From: Cypionkella sinensis
GTDB lineage: Bacteria; Pseudomonadota; Alphaproteobacteria; Rhodobacterales; Rhodobacteraceae
Direction of reading: 5' to 3'
Length of the DNA: 64,000 nt
NCBI RefSeq assembly: GCF_042646385.1
Contig: NZ_JBHRTO010000001.1
Location: 434,001-498,000, forward strand
Shown: positions 35,939-44,822 of the stretch, piece by piece
Position numbering within the stretch: position 1 is the first letter of the stretch
Layout: each line of letters begins with the position of its first letter
The notes under the pieces: generated by a model
Database searches by the model: none
Told to the model about the DNA's origin: nothing
The model's input: only the letters and a program-made list of their open reading frames with translations
Position numbers and translations under genes: made by a program

Positions 35939-38725
35939 ATGAGCCAGAATTTCGCCGCCCGCCTGACCCGCCAGCCCATCGCCTATGACCGCGATCAGGC
36001 GACCGATATTGCCGCCAGCTTCGCCGATCTTGCGCCCGAATTGCGCGATCTGCTGGCCAATACCGCTGGATGCAGCCCTTACTTGAAGGCGCTGATGTTG
36101 CGCGAGGCACCTTGGCTGCGCGTGGCACTCAGCCTTGCGCCGGAAACCGTCTTTACCGGCGTCATGGTGGCGCTGAACGAGGTGGCGCTGGATGCTTTGC
36201 CAAACGCCCTGCGCCAAGCCAAGCGCCGGGTGGCCTTGCTGACGGCGCTGGCCGATCTGGGCGGGGTGTGGTCGCTGATGCAGGTGACAGGCGCGCTGAC
36301 CGATCTGGCCGACCGCGCGGTTGATCTGGCGATGCAGCGTCTGGTGGCCGAGGAAATCCGCCGCGGCAAGTTGCCCGGTGCCACGCCTGATGATGCCGCC
36401 ACCTCGGCTGGCATGGTCAGCCTTGCCATGGGCAAGATGGGCGCGGGCGAGTTGAACTATTCCTCGGATATCGACCTGATCTGCCTGTTCGATCAGGATC
36501 GCTACGGCGCCGATTGGCAAGAGGCCCGCGCCGCCTTCATCCGCGTCACCCGCAAGATGGCGGCCATGCTGTCGGACATCACCGCCGAGGGCTATGTGTT
36601 CCGCACCGATCTGCGCCTGCGCCCGGATGCCTCTGTAATGCCGGTCTGCCTGTCGATGGCCGCCGCCGAAGCCTATTACGAGGCGCAAGGCCGCACATGG
36701 GAGCGTGCCGCCTATATCAAGGCGCGCCCCTGTGGCGGCGACATCGCGGCGGGCAATCGGTTTCTGTCGGCACTGACGCCGTTCGTCTGGCGCAAGCATC
36801 TGGATTTCGCCGCGATTCAGGATGCGCATGACATGCGCCTGCGCATTCGCGAACACCGCGGCCTGAACGGCGCTGTGGTGGTCGAGGGCCACAACATGAA
36901 ACTCGGCCAAGGCGGCATCCGCGAGATCGAGTTCTTCACCCAGACCCGGCAGTTGATTGCCGGTGGCCGCGATCCATCGCTGCGCGACCGCACCACCTTG
37001 GGCGGGCTGGCGGCACTGGCGGCGAAAGACTGGCTGCCTGCCCATGTCGCCACCGATCTGTCGCAGCTTTACACCCAGCACCGCGATCTGGAACACCGCA
37101 TCCAGATGGTGAATGACGAGCAAACCCATAACCTGCCCGTCACCGCCGAGGGTATCGCCCGCATTGCCGCCTTCTGCGGTCAGGATGAGGCCAGCTTCCG
37201 CCGCGATCTGCTGGCACGCCTCGCCAGCACCGATCGTCTGACCGAAGGCTTCTTCGCCCCCAGCGCGGTCGAGACCGGGCCAGAGCTTTCTGACCATGCC
37301 AAAGCCATCGTCAAGGGCTGGGCCAGCTACCCCGCGCTGCGATCCGACCGCGCACAGGCGATCTTTCAGCGCCTGCGCCCGGTGCTGCTGAAACGCCTCG
37401 CCCGCGCTGCCAATCCGGATGAGGCGCTGGTGGCGCTGGATGGCTTTCTGGCGGGGCTGCCTTCGGGCGTGCAGATTTTCTCACTGTTCGAGGCCAATCC
37501 GCAACTGGTTGATCTGATCATCGACATCGCAGGCACCTCGCCCGCCTTGGCCCGCTATCTGTCGCGCAACGCCAGCGTGCTGGATGCGGTGATCGGCGGG
37601 TCGTTCTTTGCCGCCTGGCCCGGAGTGGCGGCGCTGGGCGCGGAACTGGCGCGCAGGCTGACCGAAAACGCCGACTACGAGCGTAAACTCGATGCCGCGC
37701 GGCGCTGGATGAAGGAATGGCATTTCCGCATCGGCGTGCATCACCTGCGCGGGCTGATCGACGGGTTCGAGGCGGGCAAGCAATACGCTGACCTCGCCGA
37801 GGCGGTGATTGCCGCACTCTGGCCGGTGGTCGTCGCCGATTTTGCCACCCGCCATGGCCCCCCACCGGGGCGCGGCGCGGTGGTGCTAGGCATGGGCAGC
37901 ATGGGGGCGGGGCGGCTGAATGCGGGCTCGGATCTTGATCTGATCATGATCTATGATGCGGCAGGGGTGGAAAACTCGGATGGCAAACGCCCCCTTGCCG
38001 CGCGCGCCTATTACGCGCGGCTGACGCAGGCGATGGTGACGGCGCTGTCGGCGCAAATGGCGGAAGGCCGGCTTTACGAGGTCGATGTGCGGCTTCGCCC
38101 GTCGGGGCGGCAGGGGCCGGTCGCCACCTCGATCACCTCGTTCCGCGATTACCAGATGACCGAGGCCTGGACATGGGAGCATCTGGCGCTGACCCGTGCC
38201 CGCGTGCTGGCCGGTGCGCCCGATCTCGCGACCGAGGTGGAAACCCTGCGGCGTGAGATCATCGCGCTGAAAGGGCAGGGCGCATCGGTGTGCAAAGACG
38301 TGGCCGAGATGCGCGCCCGGCTTGCCGATGCCAAACCCGGCGCAGGCGGGTGGGATGCGAAATTCGGGCCGGGGCGGATGATGGACATCGAACTTCTGGC
38401 GCAAACGCTGGCGCTGCAAACCGCCAGCCCCGCCCGCGGGGTCGAACGCCAGATCGCTGCGGGCGAATCCAAGGGCAAACTGTCGCATTCAGATCAGACG
38501 GCGCTGCTGGAAGCCTACAGGCTGTTCTGGCAAGTGCAGGCAGCCAGCAAACTGCTGTCAGACAAACCGCTTGACCCTGACACTTTGGGTCTGGGCGGGC
38601 GGGCGTTTCTGTTGCGCGAAGTGGGTGCGGTGGAAACCGAGGCAGGCTCTGCTGCCCTGACCGAACGGCTGGCGCGCAAGGCGGCACTTGCAGAATGGGT
38701 GATTTCAGCCCATCTGAACGGGTGA
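35939..38725 (+). CDS. glnE: bifunctional glutamine synthetase adenylyltransferase/adenylyl-removing enzyme
   Basis: Switches glutamine synthetase activity by adding or removing AMP under PII control. 928 aa with two nucleotidyltransferase domains: SSD at 175-177 (MGKMGAGELNYSSDIDL, removing domain) and GSD at 663-665 (MGSMGAGRLNAGSDLDL, adenylylating domain), joined by helical regulatory segments. Full length. Confidence 0.97.
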   Translation: MSQNFAARLTRQPIAYDRDQATDIAASFADLAPELRDLLANTAGCSPYLKALMLREAPWLRVALSLAPETVFTGVMVALNEVALDALPNALRQAKRRVALLTALADLGGVWSLMQVTGALTDLADRAVDLAMQRLVAEEIRRGKLPGATPDDAATSAGMVSLAMGKMGAGELNYSSDIDLICLFDQDRYGADWQEARAAFIRVTRKMAAMLSDITAEGYVFRTDLRLRPDASVMPVCLSMAAAEAYYEAQGRTWERAAYIKARPCGGDIAAGNRFLSALTPFVWRKHLDFAAIQDAHDMRLRIREHRGLNGAVVVEGHNMKLGQGGIREIEFFTQTRQLIAGGRDPSLRDRTTLGGLAALAAKDWLPAHVATDLSQLYTQHRDLEHRIQMVNDEQTHNLPVTAEGIARIAAFCGQDEASFRRDLLARLASTDRLTEGFFAPSAVETGPELSDHAKAIVKGWASYPALRSDRAQAIFQRLRPVLLKRLARAANPDEALVALDGFLAGLPSGVQIFSLFEANPQLVDLIIDIAGTSPALARYLSRNASVLDAVIGGSFFAAWPGVAALGAELARRLTENADYERKLDAARRWMKEWHFRIGVHHLRGLIDGFEAGKQYADLAEAVIAALWPVVVADFATRHGPPPGRGAVVLGMGSMGAGRLNAGSDLDLIMIYDAAGVENSDGKRPLAARAYYARLTQAMVTALSAQMAEGRLYEVDVRLRPSGRQGPVATSITSFRDYQMTEAWTWEHLALTRARVLAGAPDLATEVETLRREIIALKGQGASVCKDVAEMRARLADAKPGAGGWDAKFGPGRMMDIELLAQTLALQTASPARGVERQIAAGESKGKLSHSDQTALLEAYRLFWQVQAASKLLSDKPLDPDTLGLGGRAFLLREVGAVETEAGSAALTERLARKAALAEWVISAHLNG

Positions 38726-38728
38726 TCT

Positions 38729-39019
38729 ATGGGGAGACGCGCAGTGGATTTGTCAGAAGCAGACCCGAAAGGGCTGGTGCGCGAAAGCTATAATATCGAA
38801 GGCATCAGTTACGGCGAATGCGGCCAGATCTTCATCGACTGGGTGCTCAGCTTGCCCGTAGTGGTCAACACCACCGATTGCATCCGCGCGCTGATTGCGC
38901 ATTACGGCACGCCAAACCCCGATCACCCGATGACCCGCGTGCTGACTGAGGCGCTGACAGCCCCCGAACACCCGAAACGCCGCGGTGGCCGCGCCGGGCG
39001 TTTTGCCTCGGCCCCCTGA
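38729..39019 (+). CDS. 96-aa conserved hypothetical protein after glnE
   Basis: Starts MGRRAVDLSEADPKGLVRES (the methionine at 38729 is 3 nt after the glnE stop), with a core YNIEGISYGECGQIFIDWVLSLPV and a basic tail PKRRGGRAGRF. Close spacing suggests cotranscription with glnE. No known domain is recognised; I have an impression that similar proteins follow glnE in relatives. Probably cytoplasmic. Confidence 0.7.
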   Translation: MGRRAVDLSEADPKGLVRESYNIEGISYGECGQIFIDWVLSLPVVVNTTDCIRALIAHYGTPNPDHPMTRVLTEALTAPEHPKRRGGRAGRFASAP

Positions 39020-39028
39020 CGTGGTCTG

Positions 39029-39095
39029 CCGCCCCGGACTTGATCCGGGGCCTCATGTGTGATGAAAAGAGGCCCCGGATCAAGTCCGGGGTGGC
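39029..39095. repeat. GGACTTGATCCGGGG palindromic repeat, second copy
   Basis: Arms GCCCCGGACTTGATCCGGGG and CCCCGGATCAAGTCCGGGG around a spacer of about 20 nt, 10 nt after the 96-aa gene stop. Same family as 35233. It may end transcription of glnE, but has no T-run. Confidence 0.85.
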
Positions 39096-39145
39096 GTGGG
39101 TTTCAATTCCCACTCAGGTTCAAACGCCCTCGCACAGCGCAATTC

Positions 39146-39218
39146 GGCAAAACCTACCACATATGGTAGATTTTGCCAAAAATTCGACGATTTTCCACAA
39201 GTCATTCCCAGATGGGAA
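39146..39218 (-). repeat. 3'-end palindromic repeat after eda, with second hairpin
   Basis: Read on the eda strand: TTCCCATCTGGGAA then TGACTTGTGG (39218-39195), starting 3 nt after the eda stop, followed by a 14-bp hairpin GGCAAAATCTACCA/TGGTAGGTTTTGCC (39177-39146, one G-U pair). Same layout as downstream of the PIN and VOC genes. Confidence 0.7.
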
Positions 39219-39220
39219 GA

Positions 39221-39859
39221 TCAGCGCAAGCTTGCAGCCTCGGCGGCGAGCGTGGTGATCGCAGCCCAATCGCCCTTGGCCATCGCATCTTTCGGGGCTA
39301 CCCAAGACCCGCCGACGCAGAGAATGTTCTTCAGCCCCAGATAATTGCGCGCATTCTTCAGGCTGATGCCGCCCGTTGGGCAGAACGACACCTGCGGGAT
39401 CGGCGAGCCGATGGATTTCAGATAGGGCGCGCCCCCGGCCTGTTCGGCAGGGAAGAACTTTTGCACCGTATAGCCCTTTTCCAGCAGCGCCATGATCTCG
39501 GATGCCGTGGCAGCCCCCGGCAGCAGCGGCAACTCATATTCGGCGCAGGCATCCAACAAGCGATCAGTCGCCCCCGGCGAGACGCCGAATTTCGCGCCCG
39601 CCGCCTTTGCGGCCTTCACATCCGCAGGCGTCAGCAAGGTGCCAGCCCCCACCACGCCGCCCGGCACTTCGGCCATGGCGCGGATCGCATCCAGCGCGCA
39701 AGCGGTGCGCAGGGTGACTTCCAGTGCGGGCAGACCGCCCTTCACCAAAGCCTCGGCCAATGGTTTGGCATGGGCCAGATCGTCGATCACCAACACCGGC
39801 ACCACCGGAGCAAGGCGGCAGATTTCAGCGGCAAGGCGGGATTGTTCAGTCGGGTTCAT
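39221..39859 (-). CDS. eda: 2-dehydro-3-deoxy-6-phosphogluconate aldolase
   Basis: Splits KDPG to pyruvate and glyceraldehyde-3-phosphate, last step of the Entner-Doudoroff pathway. 212 aa from MNPTEQSRLAAEICRLAPVV. Class I aldolase with Glu47 (LEVTLRT) and Schiff-base Lys134 (VQKFFPAE). Downstream of edd on the same strand, separated by 118 nt that include a palindromic repeat. The frame is open 12 codons upstream but starts there without support. Confidence 0.95.
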   Translation of the reverse strand: MNPTEQSRLAAEICRLAPVVPVLVIDDLAHAKPLAEALVKGGLPALEVTLRTACALDAIRAMAEVPGGVVGAGTLLTPADVKAAKAAGAKFGVSPGATDRLLDACAEYELPLLPGAATASEIMALLEKGYTVQKFFPAEQAGGAPYLKSIGSPIPQVSFCPTGGISLKNARNYLGLKNILCVGGSWVAPKDAMAKGDWAAITTLAAEAASLR

Positions 39860-39904
39860 CGGATTCTCCATCCCCAAGCCTGGGGCAGTTTGCAAGTGCA
39901 GAAG

Positions 39905-39973
39905 CCTCCGGCGGGAGTATTTGGGCCAATGTGAAGCGGCTTCATCTTGGCTTAAATACTCCTGCCGGAGGCA
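39905..39973. repeat. palindromic repeat (GCCTCCGGCGGGAGTAT family), outward arms, between edd and eda
   Basis: GCCTCCGGCGGGAGTATTTG at 39905 and its approximate complement ending at 39973, around a 3-nt centre, so the arms face the other way from the copies at 8216 and 26961. It lies inside the edd-eda operon, so it could form an mRNA hairpin that alters the ratio of the two enzymes. Confidence 0.85.
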
Positions 39974-39977
39974 AAAC

Positions 39978-41783
39978 TCAGATCACCACCGCCGCGCCGG
40001 TTTCCGAAGTGCCCACCGTGCGGCGGAACGCTTCGAACAACTCGCGGCCAATGCCATGGCGGTTGGCTGACAGATCAGCGGTCACGGGCTCGCGGGCATC
40101 GAAATCGGCAGCCAGCACCGACAGCGTGCCTGCCACCGCATCCAGCCGCACGATATCGCCGTCGCGCAGCCGCGCCAGCGGCCCCCCCTTGGCCGCCTCG
40201 GGCGAGACATGGATCGCCGCAGGCACCTTGCCGCTGGCCCCTGACATGCGGCCATCCGTGACCAGCGCCATTTTCAGCCCGCGATCCTGACAGACCGACA
40301 ACATCGGCGTCAGCGAGTGCAATTCTGGCATCCCATTGGCTTGCGGGCCTTGGAAGCGCACGACAACCACAGTGTCAGAGGTGAACTCTCCGGCCTTGAA
40401 CGCGGCTTTCACATCGTTCTGGTCGTGGAAAATCCGGCAGGGTGCTTCGATGATGTGCCGTTCGGGTGCCACGGCCGATACCTTGATCACGCCACGGCCA
40501 AGATTGCCCGACAACTGCCGCAAGCCCCCGGTGGGCTGGAACGGATCGGCGGCAGGCCGCAGGATCTTGTCGTTCAACGTGTGATTTGCGCCCGCCTCCC
40601 ATGTCAGCCGCCCGTCAATCAGCTTCGGCTCGGATCGGTAATGCCGCAACCCATCGCCTGCCACCGTTTTGGCATCGCCATGCAGGAGGCCATGATCCAG
40701 CAACTGCCCGATCATGTATGACAGCCCACCTGCCGCGTGGAAATGGTTCACATCGGCCAGACCATTGGGGTAGACCTTTGCCATCAGCGGTACGGCTTGG
40801 CTGATATCGTCGAAATCTTCCAGATCCAGCAGCACGCCCGAGGCCCGCGCCATCGCAGGCAGGTGCAGCACCAGATTGGTCGACCCCCCCGTCGCCATCA
40901 GACCGACAAGGCCGTTCACATAAGCGCGTTCGTCCAACACCTCACCCGCGGGGCGGAAATCGTTGCCAAGGGCGGTGATCGCCACCGCACGCTCGACCGC
41001 ATGGGTGGTCAAGGCCTCGCGCAGGGGGGTATTGGGGTTGACGAAAGAGGCGCCTGGCAGATGCAGGCCCATGAATTCCATCAGCATCTGATTGGTGTTG
41101 GCGGTGCCGTAGAAGGTGCAGGTGCCGGGGCCATGATAGCTGGCCATTTCGGCCGCCATCAGTTCTTCGCGCCCCACGGCCCCGGTGGCGAACGCATTGC
41201 GCACGCGTGATTTTTCGTCATTCGGCAAGCCACTGGTCATCGGCCCCGCGGGCACGAACACCACCGGAATATGGCCAAAGGCCGCAGCCGCCATCACCAG
41301 ACCGGGCACGATCTTGTCGCAGACCCCCAGAAACAGCGCCGCGTCGAAAGTGTTGTGCGACAGGCCTACGCCCGCGGCCAAGGCAATCACATCGCGGGAG
41401 AACAGCGACAACTCCATCCCGGCCTGCCCTTGGGTCACACCGTCACACATCGCAGGCACGCCACCCGCAACCTGCGCCGTAGCCCCGACTTTGCGGGCAG
41501 CCTCGCGGATCAGTTTGGGGTAATCCTCATAGGGCTGATGCGCCGAGAGCATATCGTTATAGGCGGTGATGATGCCGATATTCGGGCTGCGCCCCGCCGC
41601 CAGTGCCGCCTTGTCATCCCCCATCGCCGCATAAGCATGGGCCTGATTGCCGCAAGCCAGATGCCCGCGTGCCGGACCCTGCTGCACCGCTGCCGCCAGC
41701 CTTGCCAGATAATCCCCGCGCGTCTTGAGAGACCGCTCGCGGATGCGGTCGGTCACGCGATCAATGGTGGAGTTTAGCGACAT
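39978..41783 (-). CDS. edd: 6-phosphogluconate dehydratase
   Basis: Fe-S dehydratase of the IlvD/Edd family making KDPG from 6-phosphogluconate. 601 aa from MSLNSTIDRVTDRIRERS. Signature cysteines appear in AMCDGVTQGQAGMELS, the FYGTANTNQ block and the C-terminal DGRMSGASGKVPAAIH. First gene of edd-eda, with a LacI-type operator 54 nt upstream. Confidence 0.96.
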   Translation of the reverse strand: MSLNSTIDRVTDRIRERSLKTRGDYLARLAAAVQQGPARGHLACGNQAHAYAAMGDDKAALAAGRSPNIGIITAYNDMLSAHQPYEDYPKLIREAARKVGATAQVAGGVPAMCDGVTQGQAGMELSLFSRDVIALAAGVGLSHNTFDAALFLGVCDKIVPGLVMAAAAFGHIPVVFVPAGPMTSGLPNDEKSRVRNAFATGAVGREELMAAEMASYHGPGTCTFYGTANTNQMLMEFMGLHLPGASFVNPNTPLREALTTHAVERAVAITALGNDFRPAGEVLDERAYVNGLVGLMATGGSTNLVLHLPAMARASGVLLDLEDFDDISQAVPLMAKVYPNGLADVNHFHAAGGLSYMIGQLLDHGLLHGDAKTVAGDGLRHYRSEPKLIDGRLTWEAGANHTLNDKILRPAADPFQPTGGLRQLSGNLGRGVIKVSAVAPERHIIEAPCRIFHDQNDVKAAFKAGEFTSDTVVVVRFQGPQANGMPELHSLTPMLSVCQDRGLKMALVTDGRMSGASGKVPAAIHVSPEAAKGGPLARLRDGDIVRLDAVAGTLSVLAADFDAREPVTADLSANRHGIGRELFEAFRRTVGTSETGAAVVI

Positions 41784-41836
41784 CGGGCACCTCAGGCATG
41801 GCAAGGAAGCTGCGTGGCGATTGTATATCAGATACC

Positions 41837-41848
41837 GTTAGCGCTAAC
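41837..41848 (-). promoter_or_regulatory. LacI-family operator for edd-eda
   Basis: Perfect palindrome GTTAGCGCTAAC with the central CG typical of LacI/GalR-family sites, 54 nt upstream of edd. The cognate regulator (probably a gluconate- or KDPG-sensing repressor) is not in the window. Confidence 0.65.
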
Positions 41849-42039
41849 AACCCGCTTGCGTGGCAATTTGGACAAGTTCTGGCGGTGGGAGAGGATGCTG
41901 GCGCGGCATGGTCGTGAAAGCACCGCCATCATACCTTGGTTTCGCGCCAAGTTCACCCAAAACCCGACACAATCGCGGGGCTTTATCTGCTTAACGCCCG
42001 ATTAGTCTAAAGGCTGCGGGGCAACCAAAGGGTGATGCA

Positions 42040-42732
42040 ATGAAGAAGGCTTTGATTTCCGCATTGGTGCTGACCTTGGGTCTGTCGGCCTGTGCACAAA
42101 CCACTTCGATGTCGACGCAGAACCAGGTCTCGTCGGATCTGTCGCAGGCCTCGCGCTTGCCGCAGGGGCCAGCGCAGCGCGGGCCGGTGATGCTGCAGTC
42201 GGAATATGATGTGAAGGCGGTGAATGTGATCGTGCCGCAGACGCTGAAAGTGTCGGAAGCCAACACCTTCCACCCCTCGGCCGATATCGTCTGGCGCGGC
42301 GACGCACCCGGCAACCGCTATGCGCAGATCAAGGCGATCTTCGATACCGCGGCAGCGCGCAGCACGGCGACCATGCATTCGGGTGAGCCGGTGATGGTGG
42401 ATCTGGAAGTGGTGCGGTTTCACTGCCTGACCGAGAAGACCCGCTACACCATTGGGGGCGTCCATTCGATGCACTTCATGATGACGGTGCGCGATGCGAC
42501 CTCGGGGGCGATCCTGCAAGGGCCGCGTCTGGTGGTGGCCGATGTCAAAGGCGCTGGCGGTAATCGTGCGGTGGCCGAAGAACAGGCTGGCCGGACGCAG
42601 AAGGTTGTCGTGACCGAGCGTCTGACCGAAGTGATCCGCCGTGAATTGTCTGCCCCGGTGGCGGTGTTGCCTGCGGATGCAGTGGTGACGCGGTTTGATG
42701 GCACCCCGGCACAACTGGCGCAGGTGGAGTAA
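42040..42732 (+). CDS. DUF6778-like lipoprotein
   Basis: 230 aa with a lipoprotein signal peptide and lipobox LSAC (Cys18), then a soluble beta-rich domain. AAAGGGTGATGCA precedes the ATG. Similar proteins are known to me only as a Rhodobacteraceae family (DUF6778, from memory); the function is not established. It is followed by the methyltransferase gene after 43 nt, on the same strand. Confidence 0.75.
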   Translation: MKKALISALVLTLGLSACAQTTSMSTQNQVSSDLSQASRLPQGPAQRGPVMLQSEYDVKAVNVIVPQTLKVSEANTFHPSADIVWRGDAPGNRYAQIKAIFDTAAARSTATMHSGEPVMVDLEVVRFHCLTEKTRYTIGGVHSMHFMMTVRDATSGAILQGPRLVVADVKGAGGNRAVAEEQAGRTQKVVVTERLTEVIRRELSAPVAVLPADAVVTRFDGTPAQLAQVE

Positions 42733-42775
42733 CCTCGGGCCTTTTCACAGCGCCGATATCTTAGTATGGGGGGGC

Positions 42776-44032
42776 ATGAGCGCCCCCATTTCCCATTCCC
42801 CCGCCCCGCAAGACCCCGAAGACGGTTCCGCTGAACCCAACGTCCGCCGCTATCCGGTGGTGCGCTTGCGCCCCAAGGCTGAAGCCCGCGCTTTGCGGCA
42901 TGGCTTTCCGTGGGTCTATGCCGATGAGCTGGTGACGGACCGCCGCACGGGCAATCTGGCCCCCGGCGCGCTGGCCATTCTGGTGGATGGCGAGCGGCGC
43001 GATCTGGGGCTGGTCACAGTGAACACCAAATCCAAGATCATCGCGCGGATGTTGGACCGCAACCCCGACGCGGTGCTGGATCAGGCGTGGTTTGAGGCCA
43101 AGCTTGCGCGGGCGTTCAGCCTGCGCGACCGCCTTTATGCCCAGCCGTTCTACCGGCTCGTGCATGCCGAGGCCGATGGCCTGCCGGGCATCGTGATTGA
43201 CCGTTTTGGCGATGTGGCGGTTATTCAGCCCAATGCGGTTTGGGCCGAGGCGCATCTGGATGTTCTGGTGTCGGCCTTGCAGGTGGTGACGGGTGTCACG
43301 ACCGTGGTGAAAAACGCCACTGGGCGTTCGCGCGGGCTGGAGGGACTGAACGAGGAAAATCTGGTGCTGGTGGGCGCGGTTTCAGCCCCCATTCAGGTGC
43401 CGATGAACGGGGCCACCTATCTGGCGGATGTCACCGGCGGTCAGAAAACCGGCTTGTTCTTTGACCAACGCCCGAACCATGCCTTTGCGGCCAGCCTTGC
43501 CAAAGGCGCGCGGGTGCTGGATGTGTTTGCGCATGTCGGCGGCTTTGGCCTTGCGGCGCTGGCGGGTGGGGCGGCTTCGACCCTCGCGGTGGATGCCTCG
43601 GCGCCTGCGCTGGCGCTGGCGGGGCAGGGGGCAGAGGCTTCGGGCTTTGCCGACCGTTTCAGCACGCGTCAGGGCGATGCGTTTGAGGTTCTTGAGGCGC
43701 TGGGCGCGGAGGGGGCGCAGTTTGATCTGGTGATCTGCGATCCACCGGCTTTTGCCCCGGCCAAACCGGCGTTGGAGGCTGGCTTGCGCGCTTATGAGCG
43801 GATCGCGCGACTGGCGGCACCTTTGGTGGCACCGGGTGGCTATCTGGTTTTGTGTTCGTGCAGCCATGCCGCTGACCTTGCCTCGTTCCGCAATGCCAGT
43901 GCGCGGGGGATTGGGCGGGGTGGTCGGCGGGGGCAGTTGCTGCACACCGGCTTTGCCGGCCCCGATCATCCGATGCTGCCGCAACTGGCGGAAAGCGGTT
44001 ATCTGAAGGCCTTGTTCTTCCGGCTTGACTGA
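42776..44032 (+). CDS. RSP_2647-type class I SAM-dependent RNA methyltransferase
   Basis: 418 aa from MSAPISHSPAPQD. N-terminal PUA-like region (RLRPKAEARALRHGFPWVYADEL), then a RlmI-like catalytic half: DVTGGQKTGLFFDQRPN, LDVFAHVGGFGLAALAGGA (SAM loop), VICDPPAFAPAKPA and VLCSCSHAADL. Presumed to methylate a cytosine or other base of rRNA. Upstream start choices exist in the lipoprotein gene; this one follows GGGGGGC. Confidence 0.88.
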   Translation: MSAPISHSPAPQDPEDGSAEPNVRRYPVVRLRPKAEARALRHGFPWVYADELVTDRRTGNLAPGALAILVDGERRDLGLVTVNTKSKIIARMLDRNPDAVLDQAWFEAKLARAFSLRDRLYAQPFYRLVHAEADGLPGIVIDRFGDVAVIQPNAVWAEAHLDVLVSALQVVTGVTTVVKNATGRSRGLEGLNEENLVLVGAVSAPIQVPMNGATYLADVTGGQKTGLFFDQRPNHAFAASLAKGARVLDVFAHVGGFGLAALAGGAASTLAVDASAPALALAGQGAEASGFADRFSTRQGDAFEVLEALGAEGAQFDLVICDPPAFAPAKPALEAGLRAYERIARLAAPLVAPGGYLVLCSCSHAADLASFRNASARGIGRGGRRGQLLHTGFAGPDHPMLPQLAESGYLKALFFRLD

Positions 44033-44035
44033 AGT

Positions 44036-44116
44036 GGTTTGTGTTTTTCCGTGGAAATCTGCATCGAAAAGCGCCCCAGTCTACGGGGGCTTTTCGATGC
44101 AACTTAAACACAAACC
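44036..44116. repeat. nested inverted repeat between the methyltransferase and PIN genes
   Basis: Outer arms GGTTTGTGTTT (44036-44046) and AAACACAAACC (44106-44116), inner arms GCATCGAAAAGCGCCCC (44061-44077) and GGGGGCTTTTCGATGC (44085-44100). The outer right arm ends 3 nt before the PIN start codon. The inner stem followed by CTTTTCG could be a weak terminator for the upstream gene. Confidence 0.85.
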
Positions 44117-44119
44117 GCT

Positions 44120-44689
44120 ATGAAAGCCGTTCTCGACGCCTGCGTGCTTTACCCGACGGTGCTGCGGGAAATCCTGCTGGGGGTGGCGGCAGAGGGGCGG
44201 TTTGAGGCGCTGTGGTCTGACCGCATCTTGCGGGAATGGACGCGGGCGACGGCCAAGCTGGGGACTGCTGCTCAGGTGCAGGCCGAGACCGAGGCGGCGC
44301 TGGCGCGTGCGGCTTTCCCGCGCGCGCTGGTGCGGGAAGCCCCGGCAATTGAGGCGCGGTTGCTGCTGCCCGACCCGAACGATGTGCATGTGCTGGCGGT
44401 GGCGATTGCCGGCCATGCCGATTGCATCGTGACCTTTAACGCGCAGGATTTTCCGCGGCATGTGCTGGCCGAAGAGGGCATCGAGCGGCGCGACCCTGAT
44501 GGCTTTCTGTGGCAGTTGTGGTCATTTCACCCCGATCAGGTGGCGGCAGTGGTGGCGCGTGTCCATGCCACGGCGGAGGCGATGCATGGCGGGCCGATCC
44601 CGCTGCGCAAGCTGTTGAAGCGGGCGCAACTGCCGAAACTGGCCAAGGCGCTGGTGGCTGAGGCCGACAGCCGATCCGGTCTGATCTGA
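44120..44689 (+). CDS. RSP_2648-type PIN domain protein
   Basis: PIN-fold putative RNase, 189 aa. Acidic catalytic residues: Asp6 (MKAVLDACVLYP), Glu39, Asp88 (PDPNDVHVLAVA) and a later Asp in VTFNAQDF. There is no clear Shine-Dalgarno; the region just upstream is an inverted repeat. It is not paired with an obvious antitoxin, so it may be a housekeeping RNase rather than a VapC toxin. It follows the methyltransferase on the same strand, as in Rhodobacter locus naming. Confidence 0.85.
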   Translation: MKAVLDACVLYPTVLREILLGVAAEGRFEALWSDRILREWTRATAKLGTAAQVQAETEAALARAAFPRALVREAPAIEARLLLPDPNDVHVLAVAIAGHADCIVTFNAQDFPRHVLAEEGIERRDPDGFLWQLWSFHPDQVAAVVARVHATAEAMHGGPIPLRKLLKRAQLPKLAKALVAEADSRSGLI

Positions 44690-44710
44690 GGCGGGCCTTG
44701 CGTCAGCGGT

Positions 44711-44780
44711 CATTCCCAGATGGGAATGACTTGTGTTTTTCTGGCAGGTTTTCAGAAAAAACCACAAGATGTTGTGGTTT
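44711..44780 (+). repeat. 3'-end palindromic repeat after the PIN gene, with second hairpin
   Basis: CATTCCCA-GA-TGGGAATG (44711-44728) then ACTTGTG and TTTTT, starting 21 nt after the PIN stop, followed by a second hairpin AACCACAA/TTGTGGTT (about 44760-44779). Sense-oriented like the copies after eda and the VOC gene. Confidence 0.75.
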
Positions 44781-44822
44781 GATGCTGGATTGCCCTGCAG
44801 AGGCGGGTTTTCGTGGCGCGGT

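Noticed and set aside
35852..37297. 481-aa open frame antisense to glnE
   Set aside because: Shadow of a confidently identified gene.
44120..44689. PIN gene as a VapC toxin of a toxin-antitoxin pair
   Set aside because: No antitoxin-like ORF on either side and the protein is longer (189 aa) than typical VapC; it follows a methyltransferase gene as a stable neighbour.
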